From Chara braunii (Eukaryota > Streptophyta > Charophyceae > Charales > Characeae), in NCBI GenBank assembly GCA_003427395.1, contig BFEA01000530.1, positions 698,438 to 726,709 of the forward strand: a DNA stretch of 28,272 nt, read 5' to 3'. Shown in pieces: positions 20,193 to 28,272 of the stretch. How positions within the stretch are numbered: position 1 is the first letter of the stretch; each line of letters begins with the position of its first letter. The notes under the pieces are model-generated. The model ran no database searches. It worked only from the letters and a program-made list of their open reading frames with translations, and was not told the origin of the DNA. The translations under genes were made by a program, and so were the position numbers.

Positions 20193-20331
20193 GAACAATT
20201 GATCCGTACGTATGTATAATGGGTTCTCATAGATATTCAAATTGAAATCACAGACGATTTTTTTTTGAACAATTAACCCGTACGTATGTATAATGGGTTC
20301 TCATAGAGATTCAAATTGAAATCAAAGACGA
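20193..20331. repeat. Tandem duplication, 74-bp period
   Basis: The units starting at 20193 and 20267 share GAACAATT, CCGTACGTATGTATAATGGG and TTCAAATTGAAATCA with only a few differences. The left unit ends in a T run that the right one lacks. Confidence 0.94.
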
Positions 20332-23300
20332 ATTTGTTTCCATTAGTGTCATGCATGACCCTTATAGAGTAACTTACCTTCTGTTTAAATAACATTTTAT
20401 TAACACATTAAATACCAACCTCAACTATCCAGGTAATCAAGTTCTTTTTCTCACGGTTATAACTTTGAATTCACCCTCATTGTTCCTGCAATAGTTAAGT
20501 CGGTCCGAAATTACAACCTTCAATTATTGCTTGACTACTCAATATCATACGAAAAGTCCGTCACCATCAAGCACAAACCTATCGACGTCACACATACGTG
20601 TATATCATATAAATCACCTTTACACACTTTATAGATTCATACTATCACCCTATCAATCCTTTCATCGACGGTGTCTCATCAAAATACTCTATGATGTGCT
20701 TATATAGTTAATCCAGTCTTGTTTCTGTTACCGTCATAGTATGAATATCACACGGTGTAGGTCTGAACAACTTTCCTTCACCGCTTATCACATCAATAAC
20801 CTCCGCAACGTTCGGAAGGGACCACAACTTTGACCATCAGTCTTGTTATCTCGATCACTATCAGCCTTAATTAGCACAACTGACCACAACTTTGACTACA
20901 ATCATTCAAAAGTCAACAACAACAAACTTTCGGTTGAAAACTTGCCACAAGCGGTTAACATGCATTGGATATCAATTTTTTTAGTTTTTTCTGATTTTTT
21001 TTTTTTTGCCCTGTTTTATTTTTGGTCAAGGTTTGTGTGTGTCAAGTTTGGTGTTTGTTGGGGTCTTGGAGTTGACTCTTTTGGCTAGCCCTGAAAATCC
21101 TGATAATCCTGAAAACTGAAATGAGCGAATTTTGCATAAAAAACACATTTTTGCCTTGCAGTTTTATAGGTTTGTAATTTTTTTTTCTTCAATTTCTTTA
21201 AAAAAAGTAGTTAGTATGATCTGCACTCCATGAATTGGTGGCAAGTTTGGTTAAAATGACCCTTGGGTTTTGTTATAAATGGTCTGACAAGTGGTCTGAA
21301 AATTGAGGTCTCCGTTAACCGACTCTCAAACTTGCTAAAAAAAAATCTAAAAGTGCTCATGAATGGGCACCCCCCTGCCTCTATCTTTTGTAGTGATGAA
21401 GTTATCCGCAGTGTTTGCGACCATAATGAGAATGACGTGCAAGGAACATCAGCGAGAGTGATAAGCAAAATTTCAGCTTGCAAAATCACGATGCAACCCA
21501 AATAATCGTGCACCAAACAAAAAATATATTGCACAGTGTTATTCGACCAAATAAGAACAAAACAATGAACTCAAAAGTTGACACTCTCAAAGTCTGTCCG
21601 CACCAACACAACATCCAATGTCGTTTTTCTCTATTGGCGCCCAACACCCAACCTAATCAATTCGACACCTATGCCAGCCTACGCCATGTTCAAAGGAATA
21701 GCTTCGTCGCCGAAGACCACACACTGTGAGAACACACACACAATGAGAGTTCACGTGAATCCACACTGGAGACCAGAGACACAAAGTCCATCCGAACTGA
21801 GAAAGTCCAACAAATTATCATATCATAGAGCTGCCGACCGCCAGTCACGAGTGCTCAACAACCCAATCTCTAGCAACCTCAACCAAGGTAAGCGATGCAC
21901 TAACTTTCTCCTCATACTTTCTCTCAACTTGACGATCTTGACTCTAAATACATCCACCACCACTCAGGTCTACCTCCTACTACTACCCTATCTATGGCTA
22001 GGGTTACCCAAGTGCTTCCCCTCTTGAGGACGAAGTGTCCAAGTTGCCTTACTGCATAAGTAGTAGTCGTGCTTCCGCATCTTGCAAAATGAACAAGTGA
22101 CGAACCGCTGAGCTATAGCAGCTAAATATAGGATCTAACGTGACCTAACTTGCTTTAGACCAACACCGGTTGACCGTGGCTTATTTGTCGCAATCATTAT
22201 GTCGGTCCGACCACTTTCATACTTTCTTGGGATATGCTTCATAATTAGACTTGGGACTTGGCGGACTAGACTGAATTTTTCTTGTCGATTAGTGAACGGA
22301 TTCCTATTAACTTATGATGTTTTGGCATCTATAACTTTTTGTCCTCTGTACCCTACGGACTGTCCTACCGTTTGAGCGTTTTTTCCATTCTGTTATCCTT
22401 ATAATCATGGGCACGAGTAACTACCGGTCATACAGATTTTTACACCAATAAGTGCCTTTGCTGATCCCATGCATACTCAGCTTGACAAGCACTCTCACAG
22501 ATACGCAGAGCAGCAATCGCGCTCATTCTCAGACATAGAAATTTCAGTAGAACTCGAATACCTCAGTAAAACCCCAATCTCGGTGGTAAGACTTAGAAAG
22601 AAGTAGTCCTTAGTTTAGGGTCTGACAAGTTGTATCAGCGTTAACTGTTGAAGTTTTGCTACGATAGTCATTTCAGTGGTTTTATAACGAAAATTAGTAG
22701 CAACATAAACCGTTTTGTCAGTAGCGGTGGTACTTAGTAAAAATATTCATCTTATGACACTAGCTAATGATTGGCTACAGGTACTAGTACTACCCAGTTG
22801 TATCCGGTAGCCTGACGAATAAACAGAACCCCGTAATTTTCCTCACTCTTGCTTCTCTTTCTTCTCCCCTTGTACTCTCGAAGCATTGCCAAACTTGCTA
22901 ATCAAATGTTATCGTACCATAGCCATTTTTTCTCAGTATTGTTCAAAGAAAAGTGATTAGCAGTTGCAATAGTGACCAGTGGTATCATGCATCAACGTTT
23001 AGAAGACTTACTTACTTTAGTTGTACCTTGTAACAATAGTAGATCAATACTGCATTAGTAAATTTTAAGCTAGGATATTGAAAAATTCCCCGCTATCTTT
23101 TTTTTTTCAATCTCAGAACGATCATAAACTCATTTTCCCGTTGTACTCACTGTATGCGATTACGTTGGTTCTGACCCTGCGATTGCACTCGCCTTGATAA
23201 GATAGGAGTTGGTACTTAGTCCCAACACATATGCTCCCCGTAATTCCTATGGCTCGGTGCTCGGTTAATAACACAATGACCGCCCGTCGAGCCCCTGCAA

Positions 23301-23644
23301 GTGATCCTTTCCAAGAGCACAACAGACACGTAGAGAGAACCGCCCATATTCTCGATGCTTGCTTATAATGTCATTCTCAATAGAAAGGTAAGTCTTGTTT
23401 TCCTCTCGCTTCCCCTTCCCACTGATCACAACCTCATCCTCTTCTCTATTTCAGACCTTCCCCCCTTCCTGGTCTATATATTGTATATGGACACATTCTG
23501 GCAAATGACAAGTTCACCATGATGTGACGGTTTGTCCTTGCTTCAATTGTTCCCCGCCTACCTCTCTCAATTTCTTTTTAGGGCCTTATATCTTCATCCT
23601 TTGCCCATTTTACTTCGGACCACAGTGACCATATTATTAAATAA
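20332..23644. other. Unassigned sequence
   Basis: I recognise no gene in these 3.3 kb. Minor points: a T-rich segment at 20970-21060 resembles 28166-28219. Open frames at 21211-21534 (-) and 21578-22027 (+) overlap each other's neighbourhood and have no known motif. CCCTCTTGAGGACGAAG at about 22020 resembles a word often found near the 3' end of plant gypsy interiors. Donor- and acceptor-like sites exist, but no convincing exon. Confidence 0.35.
21001..21056 (+). repeat. Short dispersed repeat Y, copy 1
   Basis: TTGCCCTGTTTTATTTTTGG followed by TCAAGGTTTGTGTGTGTCAA aligns with 28166-28219 in the same orientation. The match is short and T-rich, so a real family relationship is only probable. 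Confidence 0.45.
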
Positions 23645-24010
23645 ATTATACCTCGAAGCTACTAAAACAACATTTTTGTAGTCTGTTGCATCCGGATTAA
23701 TTTCATGGTCTCGATATATCAAAAATCAAAGTTGTTTGCCCCATCTACAATCCGTTATATCTCGGACCCAACTAGGACCCCATTTTTTCAGGTGCATTGC
23801 ACCTGAATACTCTAAAAACTGAATATTTATAGTCTGTTGCAGCTCGGACCACACTCGAGCACATTTTTCAGATGCATTGCACATAGACACTCCCAAAATT
23901 GAGACTTGGTAGCCCATTACACCTTAGGATGTACTAAAAGTTAAAGTTTCTCCCCACCTTTGCAATTTATTATACCTCAGATTTTACTAAATCGTGTTTC
24001 TAATAGTCAA
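23645..24010. repeat. Degenerate tandem repeat, about 42-bp units
   Basis: About eight diverged units share the frame CATTGCACCTCGGA, then ACTAAAA, then an AT-rich end with TAGTCTG. Examples begin at TTATACCTCGAAGCTACT, TTATATCTCGGACCCAACT, TTGCACCTGAATACTC, TTGCAGCTCGGACCACACT, TTACACCTTAGGATGTACT and TTATACCTCAGATTTTACT. One unit near 23690-23750 is longer. Divergence between units is high, so the array is old. Confidence 0.75.
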
Positions 24011-24577
24011 GGCCCTCAAAAGGCCTCCTTCCCATGGTCTATTATGGGGCAACACTCCCCACCTACCCCAATTTCCTATGACTATAACTTTTTCTTATAA
24101 AAGAGTCTTGTTTTATTAAATTTACACAGGTCGTTTCTTTCTTAAAATTCCCTTGGATAATTGTTAGTTGCTCAAGCCACCTTAACTAACCATTTTGTGG
24201 TCCTCCTTTGTCCTAGGCGGGCCGATAACAACCGTTTTTATGTTCATAATGACTTCGACTGATTTATCTTGATCGCGTCGAGGTTCCATATTTTTTTGAA
24301 CCTCCTGGGATATCGTATCGGGCGGTCCCACTCACTTGGACACTCTCCTTAGTGTCGCTCTGTCGAAGCTTCTTGATGTTCTGCTCCCTTGATCAATTCC
24401 TCTGCCGCCTCGCACTCACCTCCCGCTCCTTGCGACCCAGAGGCGTGTGGGTCTGTCGTTTCCATCGTTGTTGATCCCTTATTAGACAGTTGCATGTTGT
24501 TCAACGTTCGAACCCATAGTTTTCTTGATAGTCCTCCGATAACTAACTTCCCTCTCTATTGTCTAGATGCTTCTTCG
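24011..24577. other. Unassigned, possible gag leader on the minus strand
   Basis: Minus-strand sequence from about 24525 reads an ATG followed by GSNVEQHATV and then stops. This could be the eroded start of a gag gene downstream of the LTR at 24590-25006, but the evidence is thin. The plus-strand frame at 24389-24643 is not recognisable. Confidence 0.25.
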
Positions 24578-24589
24578 TGGCCGATTCCA
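24578..24589 (-). other. Possible degenerate primer-binding site
   Basis: Directly after the CA that could end the LTR, the minus strand reads TGGAATCGGCC. This has partial resemblance to TGGTATCAGAGC, the initiator tRNA-Met site used by many plant retrotransposons. About 7 of 12 bases agree, so this may be chance. Confidence 0.25.
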
Positions 24590-25006
24590 TGTTGGCGCAG
24601 CCTCAGACTAACTTCATTATTCGTGAGACTTTTTTTTCTTTGATTATGTTTTTTGGGTGTCCAATGTATTATCCAAAAAAATAAGAGAGCGAAGTAACGA
24701 GTACAAGTTCTTAATGGAACGGACCAATTCGTGTTTGCAATTTTTTTAAATCTAACTCAATCAAATGAGATTGAACTAGTGTCGGTGCCACTTTGTGGCC
24801 AAGATTTAACGACCATCTTTTACAAGTACATAATTTTATTAAAACACGAATAAAGTCAAAAGTTATAGCTTGAGATGATCTGGCAGAGTTGAAGGCGCCT
24901 CATCCACTACAGTCGCATCATATCCTGATCCGTCTTTTGTGCATAATCCTGGTATTTTTCTCGTCTCATGTGTCAGGATTTGGTTCGAGAACTAAGGGTT
25001 CCGACA
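24590..25006 (-). repeat. LTR of Ty3/gypsy element B
   Basis: On the minus strand the LTR begins TGTCGGAACCC immediately after a polypurine tract, which fixes the start at 25006. A CA at 24590-24591, preceded by GGCTGCGCCAA, is the best candidate for the other end, giving 417 bp with TGT...ACA termini. An AATAAA motif lies inside (TTTAATAAAATT, about 24832-24844, minus strand). The partner LTR was not found before the right edge of the window. Confidence 0.6.
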
Positions 25007-25020
25007 CCTTCCCCCCACTC
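25007..25020 (-). other. Polypurine tract of element B
   Basis: The minus strand reads GAGTGGGGGGAAGG directly before the LTR start. The plus-strand primer for retroelement replication is made from such a tract. The GACGAGGATGTCAC just upstream is also typical of the end of plant gypsy interiors. Confidence 0.75.
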
Positions 25021-25181
25021 ATTTGTGACATCCTCGTCACGTGAATTGTTAATTAGTCTTTCTTTGAGGTAACAATTATTCATTATGAATGAACTTTTGT
25101 CTTATGTTTTCCCTCTCCCAAGCCTCTGCAAGATCCTTTTTTAGTAACCACTCTTATGTACTTTCAAGTATTATCCTTCCA
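25021..25181. other. 3' untranslated part of element B
   Basis: Sequence between the polypurine tract and the tandem array. No coding motif. Confidence 0.35.
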
Positions 25182-25503
25182 TCACACATTATTTTTTTCA
25201 CCTCAGTTACACATCTCATTCAATCGTTTTCTTATTATTCATTCTACCTTAGTAACATGTTTTATTTGCTTATTCTTACATTATTTTTTGACTTCAGTTA
25301 TACATTCCAATTGTTCATTCTCACAATATTCTTTTCATTTTAGCTACATGTTATATTCATTTTTTCTCCTTTTTCACATTATTCTTTCACTTCCGTTACG
25401 TGTTTTATTCACTCTTTTTCACATTATTTTTTCCACTTCAATCGTGTTCTATTAACACTTTCTAACATTATTTTTTATATTTCATTTACATATTTCAATA
25501 TTG
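25182..25503. repeat. Tandem repeat, about 45-bp units, seven copies
   Basis: The unit is approximately TCACATTATTTTTTCACTTC + AGTTACATGTTTTATTCATT + CTTT. Seven diverged copies follow each other from 25182 to 25503. The plus-strand frames here are Phe/Ser/Ile-rich translations of the array. Its place between the pol remnant and the polypurine tract of element B matches the hypervariable 3' untranslated region reported for some plant LTR retrotransposons, where tandem repeats arise. Confidence 0.85.
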
Positions 25504-26107
25504 CCTCTTCTGCATCCTTGTGGGTGCTTGTTTTCCCTTCCTGTTTATTGACCATCACTTACATTTTTCTCATTTCTCTTATCCTTGTGCTGACACTCAT
25601 GTTTGTCGCTCTACTCGTTCACGATGTCCTCATCTTGCCAGATCCAATTTTCATGCTTGGAGAACATCTGGTTCACTGGAGAAGGGTGGTCAATACTTTC
25701 TCCCCTCACCTTACCTACTTCGTCGATTCCTTTGAGACAAAACTCCAGTCAGCAGGTCCTTCTTGTCGTTCGAGAGATTGCTCAACCGTACCTCTCGAAA
25801 AATCGTCCTTTCTCAGCAAGCGAACCTCGTACGACGTCATCCCTCATAATCCATACTAAGGTCTGTTTTCTAGGATCCGATCCCTTTCTATCTCAAGAGA
25901 GTTGGGGTTGTGTGTTAATAGGTGAGTGCAATTACGACGATCTGGCGGTGAGTCTCGAGATCGGAGATGGTGTTAATGCCCAACAATACGGTGTTAATCT
26001 TAGTGGTAGGGCGGACCCCACCTTGACCCGCCATAGCCACCCTTGCAGACAATGCTACTCAAAGGTAGACTCACATGCATAATTCTAAGTGTAGGTTAAA
26101 TTATTGT
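25504..26107. other. Unassigned interior of element B
   Basis: RNase H and integrase should lie here on the minus strand if element B were intact. No such motif is visible, so they have been deleted or replaced. The plus-strand frames at 25518-25859 and 25603-26082 are open for 113 and 159 codons in different frames, but neither has a recognisable domain. Confidence 0.35.
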
Positions 26108-26821
26108 TTATGAGCTGAGAGAAGAGTTAAACGGTGTTCTTGTGCTTACCAACCAGATCGTCTTCTGATAATAGTCAGATACAAGGTCGATCTTGGATAA
26201 GATTTTACACCCACATGCAACAACCAACAGATCATCGATTAAGAATAGGGGATAAGTGTTTTTTATCGTGATCCGGTTTAGGGTCATATTAATTGATGTA
26301 CATTCGGAGTTTCCCACTTTTTTTCGGGACAAAGAGAACGGGTGCACCAAATTCAGATTCGCTAGGTTTGATTCATCCGTGATCAATCATGTAATCAATT
26401 TGCTTTCTTCGTTCTCTCCATCTCAACCGACCCAATGTGGTAGATATAACGTTTAAGGAGGAACACTTCCTTCTTGTAACTCAATGTTGTCTTTCAGTGA
26501 AAGCACAATAACACACGGTTCAATGAAAACATTACGAAATCGAGCCAGGGGGCTGCAAATATTTGCTTGGATCTCCGGTAAAGACGAATCAAAATCAGAT
26601 GTAGAAGAAACAAATTGTAAAGTTGCAGTTAAAATCACAGATTGAGAAATAGATGGAGATGAATTAGAAGTAGACGAAGATGAATTATAAGTAGAAGAAT
26701 CATCAATAGTATTTACGAAAGAAGCAAAAATAGAATGTACATGAGCATGTATATACATCCGCACATCCTTACCACACTTCCACCATTTTTTGCAGAACTG
26801 CGCCGCACTCAAAATTATCAC
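26108..26821 (-). pseudogene. Ty3/gypsy reverse transcriptase remnant
   Basis: The minus strand from about 26360 reads LNRITIKNTYPLFLIDDLL, then KILSKIDLVSDYYQ, matching the conserved gypsy reverse-transcriptase blocks (LNK.T.KN.YPLP.IDDLLD and FSKIDLRSGYHQ). The reading breaks after YYQ. The YVDD catalytic box and everything after it are not found, so the enzyme is truncated to its N-terminal fingers/palm portion. The upstream part of the frame (26821-26453) is Ser-rich and may be the linker between protease and reverse transcriptase, with in-frame stops between the two segments. The enzyme would copy element RNA into DNA; this copy cannot. Plant gypsy is clear; the lineage is not. Confidence 0.88.
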
Positions 26822-26864
26822 AAGGGATTCGGTCGTTTCATCTCAGTTGATGGAATGCTAGTTT

Positions 26865-27398
26865 TCATTTGTGTAAAGTACCACGGACCTTAGCTCCTTC
26901 CAAATGGTCCTTTGATATTGAGATTTTACCAGCCTCAACCAATGACCGCTTCTTCAATGATGTAGTCGTTGAGAGTCTGTATGACTGTGCGATATATGTC
27001 AAAGGTAGCGGGCACACCTTTGAACGCAAGTGTAAAAGTGACACTTGTTTGATTGCCAACCTTGATCCAACAAGGGTTCTATAGTTTAACTTGCTTTATC
27101 CCAATGCCCGCTTTATGAATCCTGCATGAATAAAAAAAGTTAGCAGTTGCACCACAACCAATCAACGTGCAATTATAAGTACGATTAATGAGGACCTTGA
27201 AATAAATGATTTCTATTCCTGTTTGGGTTCGACCTTGCTTAACCTTCACCCAATGCTCCAAGTGGTAATGGAGGTTTACCGCATTAAACTTCTCCCAAGG
27301 CTCGTTATTTGGGACTTTAGGTAGTACAACCTTGAAATCATTGTCAAATTGGGCCTTAACGTTAGATTGTTGATTAGATTCGACCTTCTTAGGAGGAC
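26865..27398 (-). pseudogene. Ty3/gypsy aspartic protease remnant
   Basis: The minus-strand frame is open from the inverted-repeat edge at about 27398 down to a stop at 27081-27079. It holds VLINRTYNCTLIGCGATANF, which corresponds to the retroelement protease active site (V.I.G....LIDSGAT.NF). The catalytic aspartate is glycine (GGT for GAT), and VLINGT-like sequence has become VLINRT. The frame resumes after the stop with NPCWIKVGNQTSVTF and ends in scattered stops near 26930. Protease lies upstream of reverse transcriptase in gypsy pol, which is the order here. The enzyme would process the polyprotein; this copy is inactive. Confidence 0.75.
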
Positions 27399-27759
27399 CC
27401 TCTCCTAATGCATAACCTTCTCTTGCTGTAATAGATTGTCGATAACAGTTCTTGGAAAGACCTCTGTATCAAGAAGCAAGGATGGGAAAGAAGACTGGAA
27501 ACATTTGTATGGTTGCATTATCAAAAGAAATGACACTTTGTACAAAATCGTTTTCGCATGCAGGGAAACAGACAAGGAGCGTAAAACTGTTATCGACAAT
27601 CTATTACAGCAAGAGAAGGTTATGCATTAGGAGAGGTTCTGTTTCCCTGCATGCGAAAACGATTTTGTACAAAGTGTCATTTCTTTTGATAATGCAACCA
27701 TACAAATGTTTCCAGTCTTCTTTCCCATCCTTGCTTCTTGATACAGAGGTCTTTCCAAG
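27399..27759. repeat. Perfect compound inverted repeat A-B-A'-B'
   Basis: Block A (27399-27450, 52 bp) is perfectly complementary in reverse to A' (27585-27636). Block B (27451-27572, 122 bp) is perfectly complementary in reverse to B' (27638-27759). A and B are adjacent; after a 12-bp spacer come A' and then B', separated by one base. A simple inversion of AB would give B'A', so the order needs two steps or a template switch. A on the protease side continues the protease frame. The frames of about 60 codons on both strands translate the same block B and are not separate genes. Confidence 0.96.
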
Positions 27760-28012
27760 GTTCAGTGAATGCGTCGTTCGGATTGGCAAAGGTTTGAACC
27801 CTTCTAGGAAGATGCATCAGAGACTTCTTCATTAAGTTGCAGATTGGTCCCTTGTTTGTTATAACATATCTTTTCATGACATTCAAATTTTTATTTTACA
27901 GATTTTCAGACTCGAGGGATGATGAACAACAACCTGTGCCGGAAAAGTGAAAATAAGGCCTCAACTGAGTCAACCATACATATCGCTCTTCGTTTATAGT
28001 GTACGGCTAGCG
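27760..28012. other. Probable gag-side interior of element B, unassigned
   Basis: The minus-strand frame from 27886 into block B' is open but carries no recognisable gag motif. No zinc knuckle was found. Confidence 0.3.
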
Positions 28013-28075
28013 GGACTCGAACCTACAAGGCACGAAGCACCGCTGTATCCTAACAAGTGTGGCATAAATGGTTAG
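28013..28075 (-). other. Possible tRNA-like B box
   Basis: The minus strand reads GGTTCGAGTCCCGC (about 28026-28013), a very good RNA polymerase III B box with the form of a tRNA T arm. No convincing A box or acceptor pairing is seen upstream (28075-28045). It could be the end of a decayed SINE or tRNA head, or chance. Confidence 0.3.
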
Positions 28076-28272
28076 TGGGGACCCCCAGTTTTAGGCCTTG
28101 GGTAACGAGTTCAAAACTGAAATTACAGTTTCGGGGTCAAATTTTATGTTTTTTTTAAATTATTTGTTTTTGCCCTGTTCGTGTTTTGGTTCAAGGTTGC
28201 TGTGTGACAAATTTTGTGTCATTCGAAGAGTTGAAATTTCCTTTATTAAGATTTCTAAAATTTCTCAAGATT
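28076..28272. other. Unassigned right end, with dispersed repeat Y copy 2
   Basis: No gene. The segment 28166-28219 resembles 21001-21056 (TTTTGCCCTGTT, then GGTTCAAGGTT and TGTGTGACAAATTTTGTGT). The rest is AT-rich. Confidence 0.35.

Noticed and set aside
21890-21970. Possible intron suggested by CAAGGTAAGC and a later CACTCAGGTC
   Set aside because: No coding exon could be supported on either side.
24578-24589. A confident tRNA-Met primer-binding site
   Set aside because: Only about 7 of 12 bases agree with the usual site. It is listed only as a possibility.
25156-25455. Membrane protein suggested by Phe/Ile/Leu-rich frames
   Set aside because: The hydrophobic residues come from T-rich 45-bp repeats.
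25603-26082. 159-codon plus-strand frame as a gene
   Set aside because: No recognisable motif, it overlaps another open frame (25518-25859) in a different phase, and it lies inside a degraded minus-strand retroelement.
27452-27835. Several 60-127-codon frames as genes, possibly a BED-type zinc finger (DWKHLYGC...ACRET)
   Set aside because: They all translate the same duplicated block in both orientations. The resemblance to a BED finger is too weak to claim.

Overview
The window looks like gene-poor, repeat-rich nuclear DNA of a flowering plant. The evidence is a fragment of plastid clpP lying inside a repeat, a degraded Ty3/gypsy polyprotein, a primer-binding site matching plant tRNA-Asp, hAT- and Mariner-type miniature elements, a tRNA-derived SINE-like head, several minisatellite arrays and CT/GT/AT microsatellites. 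I found no intact protein-coding gene. The open frames are short, low in complexity, or fall within repeats. All alignments were made by eye, so identities are approximate.

Layout. 1-2133: a (CT)n(GT)n microsatellite, then unassigned sequence with a GGA-rich tract. 2134-2670: three tandem units of about 143 bp, split by a 105-bp palindromic miniature element flanked by TA. 2706-2779 (-): a tRNA-like head. 2901-3230 and 4627-5287: two copies of one dispersed repeat; the second is interrupted by a 279-bp hAT-like miniature element (4777-5055), and the first copy shows the empty site.

6066-18855: best read as one old, non-autonomous, long-LTR retrotransposon on the minus strand. Its 5' LTR is on the right (about 15100-18855), followed by a tRNA-Asp-type primer-binding site (15067-15086), a gag remnant with a zinc knuckle near 11.15 kb, and the 3' LTR on the left (6066-7529). 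No pol gene was recognised inside it. The left LTR carries about 214 bp of plastid clpP exactly where about 1.7 kb of LTR is missing compared with the right copy. A 773-bp hAT-type element with a perfect 8-bp target duplication (10119-10891) and a second copy of the 279-bp family (17845-18108) are nested in this retroelement.

18856-24589: largely unassigned, with minisatellite arrays at 19091-19530, 20193-20331 and 23645-24010. 24590-28272: a second minus-strand retroelement of the Ty3/gypsy type. From right to left it has a protease remnant (27398-26865), a reverse-transcriptase remnant (to 26108), an approximately 45-bp tandem array (25182-25503), a polypurine tract (25007-25020) and an LTR starting TGTCGG (25006 down to about 24590). 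Just upstream of the protease is a perfect compound inverted repeat of order A-B-A'-B' (27399-27759).

Nothing here works as a gene network. The window records successive layers of transposition, tandem amplification, break repair and decay.
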